Assembly (NCBI GenBank): GCA_963819785.1
Contig: CAWFXW010000027.1
Coordinates: forward strand, 1 to 64,000
Direction: 5' to 3'
Length of the DNA stretch: 64,000 nt
Source of the DNA: Palsa-504 sp963819785
GTDB lineage: Bacteria; Actinomycetota; Actinomycetes; Streptosporangiales; Streptosporangiaceae
This document shows positions 17,254 to 25,724 of this stretch, piece after piece (positions within the stretch are counted from its first letter, which is position 1; every line of letters starts with the position of its first letter). Below the pieces are notes generated by a model. It saw nothing but the letters and a program-made list of their open reading frames with translations. It had not been told where the DNA came from and did no database searches. The translations under genes and the position numbers were made by a program.

Positions 17254-18052
17254 GCCAAGGTCGTGCCGGAGGCGCGCAGATGAACACGCTGCACGCGGAG
17301 TGGACCAAGCTGCGTACCGTGGCCGGGCCCGGCTGGCTGCTGCTGGCCGCGATCGGGCTGACCGCCGCGGTCGGCGCGATCGCGGCCAACGCGGTGAGCT
17401 GCCCGGACGGGGGCTGCAGGTCGACCCGGCCAAGGTCAGCCTGACCGGGATGTACCTCGGACAGGCGATCGTGGCGATCGTGGCGGTCACCGTGGTCAGC
17501 GGCGAGTACAGCACCGGGATGATGCGGCTCACGCTGACCGCGACGCCGCGGCGGTGGCTGGTGCTGGCGGCCAAGGCCGCCGTGGTCGGCACCGCGGCCC
17601 TGGTCGCGGGGGCGGTCGCGGTGCTGGCCTCGGTGCTGGCCGGGCGGCCGCTGCTGGCCGGGCACGACATCGATCCGGCGCACGGTTATGCGACCTTGTC
17701 GCTGGCGGACGGATCAGTGCTGCGCGCCGCGGCGGGGTCGGTGGTGTACCTGGTGCTGATCGCGCTGCTCAGCCTCGGTATCGCCGCGGCGGTCCGGGAC
17801 TCCGCGGTGGCGATCGGGGTGGTGCTGGGCCTGCTGTACCTGTTTCCGATCGTCGCGGGCGCGATCGGCGACGCGGACTGGAAGCGGCACCTGGACCAGA
17901 TCAGCCCGATGGTGGCCGGGATGTACATCCAGGCCACCACGAACCTGCGCTCGCTGCCGCTCGCGCCCTGGCAGGGCCTCGGTGTGCTCGCCGCCTGGAC
18001 GGCCGGGGCGCTGCTGGCCGGCGGCCTGCTCCTGCGCTTGCGCGACGCCTGA
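17250..18052 (+). pseudogene. ABC-2 second permease (copy 1), frameshifted
   Basis: The ATG at 17250 gives MSQGRAGGAQMNTLHAEWTK and the first TM (GWLLLAAIGLTAAVGAIAAN). The frame then closes soon after VSCPDGGC. From about 17418 the homologue of the intact protein at 50513-51319 continues in a different frame (VDPAKVSLTGMYLGQAI to the end LLLRLRDA). A single missing base near GCTGCAGG explains this. Because the preceding gene has also lost its stop by a 1-base deletion, one open frame spans both permeases but reads about 55 residues of Arg-rich nonsense in place of the second protein's TM1. Confidence 0.8.
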
Positions 18053-18054
18053 CG

Positions 18055-18486
18055 TTATCCGTGGGGCGTCGAGCCACCGATCGCGGCCGGGCCGGTCACG
18101 GCGAAGGGCAACGTCGCACCGTTGAGCACCAGCGTCCCGCCCCCGCCGAGAGCGATGCTCTGGCTCTGCCCGCTGTGCATCGAGGCCTGGATCTGTCCAG
18201 CGAGGGCGGCCGGGTCCTGACCCGCCAGCGGGTACCCGATATGTCCCGCGGACGGCCCGGTCGTGGTCGGCAGATAGAGGCCGCCGGGACCAGACAGAGG
18301 ATTCGGTACCGGCACGGGGGGCGGAGTGAAGATGGCCACGTGGGAGGCCCTGGGTGAGAGCACCAAGGTGCCCCGGATGGGATACCAGGTCAAGAGGCTC
18401 AGCGGCTGGCTCAGCTGGCTCGGCTGAAGCTGCTCAGCAAGCCACCAAATCGTCGGGTCGTCTCCGATCTGAATGTGACAGGCCAT
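18055..18486 (-). CDS. Hypothetical protein, Pro/Gly-rich
   Basis: 143 aa with no recognised family. The N-terminus is MACHIQIGDDPTIWWLAEQL, the middle is Pro-rich (FTPPPVPVPNPLSGPGG) and the C-terminal part (ALGGGGTLVLNGATLPFAV) looks beta-strand-rich. No signal peptide or TM. It starts 10 bp after the stop of the cyclase/ATPase gene, so the two are probably co-transcribed and it may be a partner or output of that protein. Confidence 0.6.
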   Translation of the reverse strand: MACHIQIGDDPTIWWLAEQLQPSQLSQPLSLLTWYPIRGTLVLSPRASHVAIFTPPPVPVPNPLSGPGGLYLPTTTGPSAGHIGYPLAGQDPAALAGQIQASMHSGQSQSIALGGGGTLVLNGATLPFAVTGPAAIGGSTPHG

Positions 18487-18495
18487 GGGTACTCC

Positions 18496-21400
18496 TTATC
18501 GGGTCTGGTGGGCGAGGTCGTTGGCTTGGGTGAGCAACGGAGTAGCCTGCAGTTCGCGGGCCGCGCCCTGGCATGCGGCCAGCGCGCGGGTGGCCTGCTC
18601 ACGCCGGCTTGCTTTGAACGCGGCGGCCGCCTCCCGCAGCCGCGCATACGCCTCCCGGTACGGCCAGCCCGCGAGTCGCCACGCTTCGGCCACCGCTCGC
18701 CACGTCTCGGGGGTATCACGCCCGAGACGGCGCGCTTCCTCACTGGCTACCTGGGCGCCGAAGGCGACCAGATCCGGTTGCCCCGCTGATTGCTCGGTCA
18801 CGATATCCCCGGCCCGCTCGGCGAAGCTCGCGGCTCGTTCCTCCCATCCGTCCCGGATCTCGCCTGGTCGCGCGGAGGGTGGCAGGGAGGCCAGGTCGGC
18901 GGCGAGCCGCGCGGCGGCGGCGAGCAGCCGGAGCTCTTCCTCGGCCATCTCGGCCCCGGACAGCGCCTTCAGCCCGTCCGTCACCTCGATAGCGGCCGCG
19001 GCCAGGTCTTGGTTGGCTAGCGCCTGCTCGGCCAGGCAGGCATGCAGGGATCCGACGAGCCTGGGATCGTCCGGGGACCTCCGCAAGGTGGCCGCCAGAT
19101 CGGCCGCGCGTTCGCGCTCGCCCCGGCCGACGGCCAGCTCGAGCTGCAGCAGCTGGAGGTAGCGCGTGAAGTTCGTGGTCGATTCGGCCACCAGCTCGGT
19201 GAGGAGCTCATCGGCCTCCGTCCACCGGCCGCAGGCCAGCAGCGCGGCCGCGGCATTGTTACCGATCCCGGTGGTGATCGCGGGCGGCGCACCCATGGCG
19301 GCTACCGCGTTCCGGCCCGCGCGTCCGGCCTCGACCGCCTCGGCGAAACGGCTGGCCCGGTACAACAGGTGGACGCGGTTCGCCGCCGCGCGAATCGCGT
19401 CCTCGATGCTGCCGACGCGGCAGGCGAGCGTGAACGCCGCCTGCAGGTCGGCCAGGCCGTCCTCCAGGTCGCCATATTGCGCCTCGATGATCCCCAGCGT
19501 GGCGAGGCCATGGGAGTACGCGGCGTCCGCGCCGATCGCCTGAGCGACCTCCATCGCCTTGGTGACCAGGGGCAGGGCGCCGTCCGCCTCGCCGAGCAGC
19601 ACCCGCCAGGTGGCCAGCGCGGCCAGGACGCGAGCCTGCAGCTGGGACGGCGGCTCTGGTTCGAGTATGGCCACGGCCTGCTCGGCGGCATCGACGGCCG
19701 ACTTGGTGTCGCCCGTTTCCCACCGGTAACGCCCGAGCCGCTCCAGCAACCTGGCCCGGTCCGCGGGCACGGCCGCGCCCGCCCGGGCGAGCGCGGCCGC
19801 CGCCCAGGTGGCGGCCTGCCCCGAATCGCCCGCCCAGCTGGCCGACCGGGCGGCCTCCTCCAGCAGGTCAGGCCCGGCATCCGGGAGGTAACTCATCAGC
19901 TCGATGGCCAGTCCGTAGTGCTTGGCCGCCTCCGGGTAGGCACGGACGGAGACCGCGTGCCGGGCCGCTCGCAGCGCGGCGTCCGCCGCACGGTCCGGGC
20001 ATCCGGCCCGCTGCCAGTGCCGGGACAGCAGGCCCGGATCCGAACCCGGCCGGCCGGCGAGCACCTCGGCCAGGCGCCGGTGCAGAACAGACCGCCTGCT
20101 CGGCAGCGTCTGGGTGTAGATGGCCTCGCGGATCAGCACGTGAGTGAACGAGTATCCATCACCCGCCGGGGCTAGCAAGCCCGACTCGACCGCGGCCCGG
20201 ACCGCGGTGAGCAGGCGCGCTTGCGACAGCTTGACGGTCGCGGCGAGCAATTCGTGCGACATGCCGCCATCGGCCACCGATACCTGCTCGACGACCGCCC
20301 GGGCCTGGGCGGTGAGGGCGGAGGCCTTGGCCAGCACGGCGTCGGTGATCGAGGCGGGCGGGCCGCCCGGATCGGCGCTGGCCAGCTCCCTGGCGAACAG
20401 CGGGTTGCCGTCGGCGGCCGCGACCACCGCGGTCACCTGGCCGGGGCGGGCGCCGGCCGGCATCGCGCCGGCGACCAGCCCGGCAATCTCGGCGTCGGTC
20501 ATGCGGCCGAGCCGCAGCCGGGTCACCCGCGGCCGGTGCTCAAGCTCGCTGAGCCATCGCCGGACTGAGTCGGTCAGGTCGTCCTCGCGCAGCGTCCCGA
20601 CGATCATCACCGGCTCCTCGCGCAGCCGGACGGCCAGGAACGTCAGCAGCTCACGGGAGGACTCGTCGGCCCAGTGCAGATCCTCCAGGACCAGCATCAG
20701 CGGCGACCGGGCGGCCAGACCGGATAGCAGCCCGACCACCCGCACGAACAGGCGATGCCGGGCCGCGAGCATGTTGTCCGCGGGGTCGTCGGCCAGCAGC
20801 CATTGCGCCTCATGACCCAGCGCGGCGACGAACGGCCCGTAGGCCAGCGTCGTCCCGGTTATCGGCGCCGATTCGCCGACCCGGACCAGCGCCCCGTCGG
20901 CGGCCGACTTCAGCTGGCCGGTCAGTTCCTCCACCAGCCTGGTCTTGCCGATGCCGGCCTCACCGGTGATCAGCATCACCTGGGACTGGCCGCCCGCCGC
21001 GCGGGCGTAGGCGGCAGACAGGATCCGGAGCTCGGCGGCCCGTCCGACAATGGCTGGCAGGACCGGCGCGGGGGCGGTATGCCGCGGCGGCTCCGGGACG
21101 GCGTTGGCAACCGTGAGCTCGAACAGGCGGACCGGCCGGGCGAGGTCCTTCAGCCGGCGCTCGCCCAGTTCCGCCAGCGTGAATCCGAGTTCTTCCTCCT
21201 CTTCGTCCTCGATCAGGGTCTGCGTCGCCTGGGAGACGAGAACCTGGCCGCCGCGGGCGGCCGCGCAGATCCGGGCCGCGCGATGCACGGCCAGGCCGGT
21301 ATAAGCGCCCTCGACCGGGACCGCCTGGCCGGTATGAATGCCCATCCGGACCCGGACGGATGCCCTGGACGGCCAGGTATGCCCGTCCAGGGCCCGCTGG

Positions 21401-21630
21401 ATTTCCAGCGCGCACAAGACCGCCTGCTTCGCGCTCGCGAACGCCACGAAGAACGCATCGCCCTGGGTGTCAATCTCGTGGCCAGCCTGCCCGGCAACGG
21501 CCGAGCGGACCAGGCGCCGGTGGTCGGCCAGAACCTGGACGTACTCCTCCCGCAGCGCCTTGACCAGCCGGGTCGAACCCTCGATGTCGGTGAAGAGAAA
21601 GGTGACCGCGCCGCTCGGGAGATCAGTCAT
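18496..21630 (-). CDS. Adenylate-cyclase-domain AAA ATPase with TPR-like region
   Basis: 1044 aa from the ATG at 21630; the frame is open 90 bases further up, but the cyclase domain begins right at MTDLPSGAVTFLFTDIEGST. A class III cyclase domain (residues 5-180) keeps the metal Asp in FTDIEGS and a second Asp in DTQGDAFF. Then an AAA domain has Walker A GEAGIGKT, Walker B MLVLEDLHWAD. The C-terminal half is alpha-helical and Ala/Leu-rich, like the TPR region of LuxR/AfsR-type ATPases, but no terminal LuxR HTH is seen. Such fusions are common in actinomycetes and mycobacteria; cyclase activity is not certain. Confidence 0.87.
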   Translation of the reverse strand: MTDLPSGAVTFLFTDIEGSTRLVKALREEYVQVLADHRRLVRSAVAGQAGHEIDTQGDAFFVAFASAKQAVLCALEIQRALDGHTWPSRASVRVRMGIHTGQAVPVEGAYTGLAVHRAARICAAARGGQVLVSQATQTLIEDEEEEELGFTLAELGERRLKDLARPVRLFELTVANAVPEPPRHTAPAPVLPAIVGRAAELRILSAAYARAAGGQSQVMLITGEAGIGKTRLVEELTGQLKSAADGALVRVGESAPITGTTLAYGPFVAALGHEAQWLLADDPADNMLAARHRLFVRVVGLLSGLAARSPLMLVLEDLHWADESSRELLTFLAVRLREEPVMIVGTLREDDLTDSVRRWLSELEHRPRVTRLRLGRMTDAEIAGLVAGAMPAGARPGQVTAVVAAADGNPLFARELASADPGGPPASITDAVLAKASALTAQARAVVEQVSVADGGMSHELLAATVKLSQARLLTAVRAAVESGLLAPAGDGYSFTHVLIREAIYTQTLPSRRSVLHRRLAEVLAGRPGSDPGLLSRHWQRAGCPDRAADAALRAARHAVSVRAYPEAAKHYGLAIELMSYLPDAGPDLLEEAARSASWAGDSGQAATWAAAALARAGAAVPADRARLLERLGRYRWETGDTKSAVDAAEQAVAILEPEPPSQLQARVLAALATWRVLLGEADGALPLVTKAMEVAQAIGADAAYSHGLATLGIIEAQYGDLEDGLADLQAAFTLACRVGSIEDAIRAAANRVHLLYRASRFAEAVEAGRAGRNAVAAMGAPPAITTGIGNNAAAALLACGRWTEADELLTELVAESTTNFTRYLQLLQLELAVGRGERERAADLAATLRRSPDDPRLVGSLHACLAEQALANQDLAAAAIEVTDGLKALSGAEMAEEELRLLAAAARLAADLASLPPSARPGEIRDGWEERAASFAERAGDIVTEQSAGQPDLVAFGAQVASEEARRLGRDTPETWRAVAEAWRLAGWPYREAYARLREAAAAFKASRREQATRALAACQGAARELQATPLLTQANDLAHQTR

Positions 21631-21756
21631 GGCGCTGGCTCGGCGACATGCGGGCATGGGCCGTCGGCGTAGCATCCCGCTCGACGGCCAGCCCCATAAC
21701 GGGCGGCTCATCTGCCACACAGAAAGTGTGCTCGTTGCCGCCCCTTGATGTCGATA

Positions 21757-22860
21757 TCAGCCGCTGAGAAGCGTGTTCCGGGGCCTAATGCGTGACGGCT
21801 CGGGCTCGCCCAGGATCAGCAGCACGTCGTCGGCGAGCCGGCCGCCCGCGTGCTCGAGGAGCAGGCCGACCACCTGCCCGATGGCGGTCTCCAGATCGGG
21901 CCCGGCCAGCGCCGCCGCGACCGCCGGGTCGCCCAGATCAAAGAAACGGCCCGCGCGATCGCGGGCCTCGACCAAGCCGTCGGTATAGAACAGCAGGCGG
22001 TCGCCCGGTTTCAGCGTTATGTCCTCACGGGCCGGACGAGGATGCAGGCCGAGCGGCGGGGCCGGCTGTTCGGACGCGATCAGCTGCCATTCGGCCGAAC
22101 GGCCGGATACCTTCACCGGCGGATGATGACCGCAGTTAACGATGCGGACCTCGCCCGGCGCGAAGTCGGCCAGGATGACCGTGACGAAGTCCTCGATCTC
22201 GAGGTCCTGGGACAGGCGGGCGTCCATGTCGGTGGCCAGGGCGACCAGGTCCGGCTCGGTGCCGGCGAGTTCGCGGAAGGCGGCCAGCACCGCGGCGCAC
22301 CGGCCCACCGCCTCCAGCCCTTTCCCTTTCACGTCGCCGATAATCAAACGCGGGCCGGCCGGGGTCATGGCAATGTCGTAAAGGTCGCCGCCGACCAGCG
22401 CCTGCTTGGTCGCCGACTGGTAATGAGCGGCAAAAGCGACACCGCCGAATTCCGCCGGAAGCGGGCGCAAGATAGCACGCTGAACGCGGTCATTAATGCG
22501 GATAAGCGCGACTTCCCTGCGGTCGCGGATCACCGAAGCGAACACCGCGGCCACGGCCGCCACAACGACCATGATGAACCGGTAGCTGGCCAGCGTGCTA
22601 TCCTCGACCCCGGCCGCCGCTGCCGCGATCGCGCACAGTGCAATTGCGTAAGCCGCTGAAAATGCGGTGGCGCGGCCGCCGCAGCGCGCGCAGGCCAGCA
22701 GCGGACCCGCGGCCAGCAGGCCGAGAAGACCCGAGCCGTGGGCCAGGAAAATTCCCGCTATCGCGATAGCGGCGTCCAGCAAGAGGACCAGCCCGAGCCA
22801 AACTGATGGCCGGCTAATCGCCCCGGTTGCACGCCGCAGCAGTACGCTCATGCGTCCCAT
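21757..22860 (-). CDS. Membrane SpoIIE-type PP2C phosphatase
   Basis: 367 aa. Four or five TMs lie in residues 18-110, then a short linker helix (RINDRVQRAILRPLP) typical of RsbU-like proteins. The PP2C domain has GGDLYD, LIIGDVKGKGLEA, NCGHHPP and LLFYTDGLVEARD, giving the metal-binding aspartates. Family role: dephosphorylating anti-sigma-factor antagonists in partner-switching. No such partner is next to it. Either ATG (22860 or 22851) could be used. Confidence 0.9.
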   Translation of the reverse strand: MGRMSVLLRRATGAISRPSVWLGLVLLLDAAIAIAGIFLAHGSGLLGLLAAGPLLACARCGGRATAFSAAYAIALCAIAAAAAGVEDSTLASYRFIMVVVAAVAAVFASVIRDRREVALIRINDRVQRAILRPLPAEFGGVAFAAHYQSATKQALVGGDLYDIAMTPAGPRLIIGDVKGKGLEAVGRCAAVLAAFRELAGTEPDLVALATDMDARLSQDLEIEDFVTVILADFAPGEVRIVNCGHHPPVKVSGRSAEWQLIASEQPAPPLGLHPRPAREDITLKPGDRLLFYTDGLVEARDRAGRFFDLGDPAVAAALAGPDLETAIGQVVGLLLEHAGGRLADDVLLILGEPEPSRIRPRNTLLSG

Positions 22861-22918
22861 CCCGAACTACCCCCGTGCCGATGGACACTAACTTACTTGG
22901 GTTCCGGGATGCACGAAG

Positions 22919-22965
22919 CACGGTCCGTTCGGTTCCATTAATGATCTTTTACCGAACGGACCGTG
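22919..22965. repeat. Perfect 15-bp inverted repeat, 17-nt A+T-rich loop
   Basis: CACGGTCCGTTCGGT at 22919-22933 and its exact complement at 22951-22965 enclose an A+T-rich 17-base loop. It sits between the divergent starts of the SpoIIE gene and the gene at 23180, so it is not an ordinary terminator. Each arm belongs to the CCACGG[CT]CCGTTCGG motif also found at 38110, 58984 and 60291. The 319-bp gap 22861-23179 holds nothing else that I can recognise. Confidence 0.8.
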
Positions 22966-23179
22966 ACGTATGGGCAATGGCGCATTTCTCGGCACGTGGG
23001 AATTGGCGGGCCGGGTGCGGTGATGTGCCTCACGCGGTGGGGCCGGCCCGCGCCGGGCGACACGGATCCGTAGCGGGCCCGCAACCATTGACCTGCGGTA
23101 ACCCCGATGCCACACTCAGAGTGCTTCTGTGAATACTGAGGGTAATGTTGTTTGTGTCTATTTCTGGGGTTTTGTCGCC

Positions 23180-23911
23180 ATGACGGAGAGACCAGGGTCA
23201 CCCGGGTACGAGCCCGGGCTGCCGCACCAGCCGCCCACGGAGTACGTGCGGTATCAGCCGACGCAGGCCGCCGAGCCGCGCCAGCCGCCGACGTTCGCCG
23301 CGCCGCCGTCCCCGCCGCCGGGCGATGCCGACGTGCACCAGCCGGTGACGTACGTGGTGCCGCGCCCGTCGCCACCGGGTGAGACGCAGCCGGGTGAGGC
23401 GTCCGACGTGGTGCGGCACGGTCCCGGGGTTCCGGTTGCCGGGGCCGTCGCCGCGACCGGGGCCGAGAGCGTCTGGCGGACCGGGCACCGGGCCGAGCCG
23501 CCAACCGGGCGGCTGAGGCTGCGCCGGGTGCGCCGGATCCTGGGGTCGGCGCTGACCGTGATCCTGCTCGCGGCGGCCGGGGTGGTGCTATGGCTGCGGT
23601 TCCATCACGCGCCGTTCCACGTCACCGAGGTGGCCATCATCCAGCAGACCAAGACCGCCTGCGGAGTCGACGTGACGGGCCGGATCGCGACCAACGGCTC
23701 GGCCGGGACGGTGTTGTACCAGTGGGTGTTCCGGCCGCAGACCCAGGCACCGCAACCGCTGAGCCAGTCCGTCGTCGCCGGGCAGCACGCCGTCTACGTG
23801 ACCGTCGCGGTCGAAGGCGAGGGCCACGGCAGCGCGACCCAGGAGGTCACGCTGGACGTGCTCGGCCCGAACGCCGGGACGGCTTCGCGGCTGGTGAGCG
23901 TCAGCTGCTGA
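23180..23911 (+). CDS. Pro-rich single-TM protein with Ig-like domain (copy 1)
   Basis: 243 aa from the ATG at 23180; a GTG 51 bases earlier is less likely because the paralogue aligns from here. The first 115 residues are Pro-rich and cytoplasmic. One TM (ILGSALTVILLAAAGVVLWL) follows, then about 85 extracytoplasmic residues with beta-strand pattern (TACGVDVTGRIATNGSAGTV, YQWVFRP). There is one Cys near the domain start and one as the last residue, which could pair. It is 19 bp upstream of a Ser/Thr kinase gene and is duplicated with it at 25725. Inference: kinase partner or sensor. Confidence 0.7.
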   Translation: MTERPGSPGYEPGLPHQPPTEYVRYQPTQAAEPRQPPTFAAPPSPPPGDADVHQPVTYVVPRPSPPGETQPGEASDVVRHGPGVPVAGAVAATGAESVWRTGHRAEPPTGRLRLRRVRRILGSALTVILLAAAGVVLWLRFHHAPFHVTEVAIIQQTKTACGVDVTGRIATNGSAGTVLYQWVFRPQTQAPQPLSQSVVAGQHAVYVTVAVEGEGHGSATQEVTLDVLGPNAGTASRLVSVSC

Positions 23912-23930
23912 CATCGAGGGGCGGATCGGC

Positions 23931-25346
23931 GTGGCGGAATGGAATGTCCCAGGGTTCACCGAGCTGAAGACGCTCGGTTCCGGCGGGTTCGGTGACGTGG
24001 TGCTGGCCCGGCACGAGAGTTCGGGCACCCGGGTGGCGATCAAGTACCTGCGGCAGAACCTGCTGTCCGACGGCGAGTTCACCGAGTTGTTCCGCGCCGA
24101 GGCGGCCGTGCTGGCCACCGTGGATGACCCCCATGTGGTTCGGCTGTACGAGTATGTGGAATCGCCGCATGGCGCGGCGATCGTCATGGAACTCATCGAC
24201 GGCGTATGCCTGCGCGACATCTTGATGCGGCAGGGCGCGACGACGGCGGAGGCGGCACTGGTCGTCCTGCAGGGCTCCCTGCTCGGCCTGGCGGCCGCGC
24301 ATCAGCGCGGCGTCGTCCACCGGGACTACAAACCGGAGAACGTGCTGGTCAACGGGGATGGCGATAGCAAGCTGACCGACTTCGGGATCGCGGCGCGGGC
24401 CGGGGACAGCCCGATTCCGGCCGGCACCATGGTGTACGCGCCGCCCGAGCAGTTCGGCGGGACGCCGGCCAGCCCGGCGTCCGACGTCTACGCGGCCACC
24501 GCCACCTTCTACGAGTGCCTGGTCGGCAGGCCGCCGTTCACCGGGGACTCCGGTGAACGGCTGCTCTACCAGCACCTGGCTGAACCTGTCCCGCTCGAGC
24601 CGGTCCCTGAACCGCTGCGGCCGCTGGTCGCCGCGGGCATGGCCAAGGACCCCGGCGACCGGCCGACCGACGGGAGCAGCTTCGTCGCCGAACTGCGGGC
24701 CATCGCCGCGGGCGCCTACGGGCGCGACTGGCACCAGCGGGGCCGGTCGCACCTGGGCGAGGCGGCGCTGGCGCTGGCGATGCTATGGCCGGTCGGCGCG
24801 CCGCCCGCGCTGCAGGGCAGCACGGTGGAGCGGATCCCTCTGTTCCGGCGGATCACGGGGCTCAAGGCGGCCATCGCGGTCAGCGGGGTCGCCGTGGCCG
24901 CGGCGGCGGGCACGGCGCTGGCCGTCGGCGGACCGGGTCCGCGCACCGCCGCTCACCCGGTGGCGGCGGTGCAGCAGATCTCACTCCAGCCGTCCACGCC
25001 GTCGGCGTTGCCCGCATCGTCCTCGCCGAAACCCTCGCCCAAGGTGACGGCGTCCTCCTCGTCACCGGCCGCGCTGCCGGCCGTCACGCCGCCGCCCCTG
25101 GTCCCGGCGCCGGCGGTGTCCGCGACTTCGGCCTCGTCCAAGCCGTCACCCAAGCCCAAGCCGTCGCCCAAGCCCTCCCCGTCACCATCGCCGTCGATGT
25201 CCACATTGCCCTCGGCGTCCCCGTCGCCGTCCATCACGCTGCATCCGCCCTCGTCGCTGCCGCCTTCGCCCTTCTCGCCGCCGCCAAACGGGTCCTCGTC
25301 CCCGCCGCTGGCTAGCTGCGCGTCTGAGCGCTGTCCAGCGGAGTGA
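23931..25346 (+). CDS. Ser/Thr protein kinase (copy 1)
   Basis: 471 aa, GTG start after GAGGGGCGG. Kinase domain in residues 8-265: glycine loop LGSGGFGDVVLAR, ATP-binding Lys in VAIKYL, catalytic HRDYKPENVLV, metal LTDFGIAARAG and APPEQF in the activation segment. One TM is near residue 310. The tail is a Ser/Pro/Lys-rich low-complexity extracellular stretch instead of PASTA repeats. Same gene order and high similarity to 26770-28227 show tandem duplication. The upstream Ig-like protein is the probable partner. Confidence 0.92.
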   Translation: MAEWNVPGFTELKTLGSGGFGDVVLARHESSGTRVAIKYLRQNLLSDGEFTELFRAEAAVLATVDDPHVVRLYEYVESPHGAAIVMELIDGVCLRDILMRQGATTAEAALVVLQGSLLGLAAAHQRGVVHRDYKPENVLVNGDGDSKLTDFGIAARAGDSPIPAGTMVYAPPEQFGGTPASPASDVYAATATFYECLVGRPPFTGDSGERLLYQHLAEPVPLEPVPEPLRPLVAAGMAKDPGDRPTDGSSFVAELRAIAAGAYGRDWHQRGRSHLGEAALALAMLWPVGAPPALQGSTVERIPLFRRITGLKAAIAVSGVAVAAAAGTALAVGGPGPRTAAHPVAAVQQISLQPSTPSALPASSSPKPSPKVTASSSSPAALPAVTPPPLVPAPAVSATSASSKPSPKPKPSPKPSPSPSPSMSTLPSASPSPSITLHPPSSLPPSPFSPPPNGSSSPPLASCASERCPAE

Positions 25347-25359
25347 AACTGGACCACCG

Positions 25360-25401
25360 CGTTCTAGGGTGGTGAAAGCGGGGTTTCACCACCCTAGAAC
25401 G
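25360..25401 (+). terminator. 18-bp perfect hairpin after kinase gene
   Basis: CGTTCTAGGGTGGTGAAA at 25360-25377 pairs exactly with 25384-25401 around a 6-base G-rich loop, 14 bp past the kinase stop. A U-tract is absent, as is common for actinobacterial terminators. The loop side is repeated: 25369-25388 and 25401-25420 are identical 20-mers. Confidence 0.65.
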
Positions 25402-25420
25402 TGGTGAAAGCGGGGTTTCA

Positions 25421-25724
25421 GTCCGTTCGCCAGGTCCGGAGCATGCGGGCTGAGGTGCTGGTGGTACCAGTGCGGCTGAAGTCCCGTTCTAGTTTCCTGC
25501 AGTGCTGACCGCTGCATCAAGATCGTCGCCGATCATCTTCCAGACGCAGGTCACGGGCCTGGCTCAGGCAGTAGTATTTCCTCACTTTAAGCTCCATTGA
25601 CCTGCAAATACACATGATGTGACACTGATCGACAACGTCCAGGTCTGGGCGGGTATCACGACCGAGGCTTCCGGGACCGTATAGACAATAGGGCGCGTCA
25701 CCAACTGACCGGAAGAAGGGCCAC
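25421..25724. other. Spacer between duplicated kinase modules
   Basis: About 300 bp with lower GC than its surroundings and no convincing frame. It must contain the promoter for the second module, since the hairpin at 25360 separates it from the first. Confidence 0.5.

Noticed and set aside
16382..17683. 433-codon minus-strand frame in the copy-1 permeases
   Set aside because: Arg/His/Gln-rich antisense reading; the plus-strand permeases have a close paralogue.
22861..23179. Small genes in the gap before the Ig-like protein, including a GTG start at 23129
   Set aside because: The paralogue aligns from the ATG at 23180, and the extra 17 residues are unlike it.
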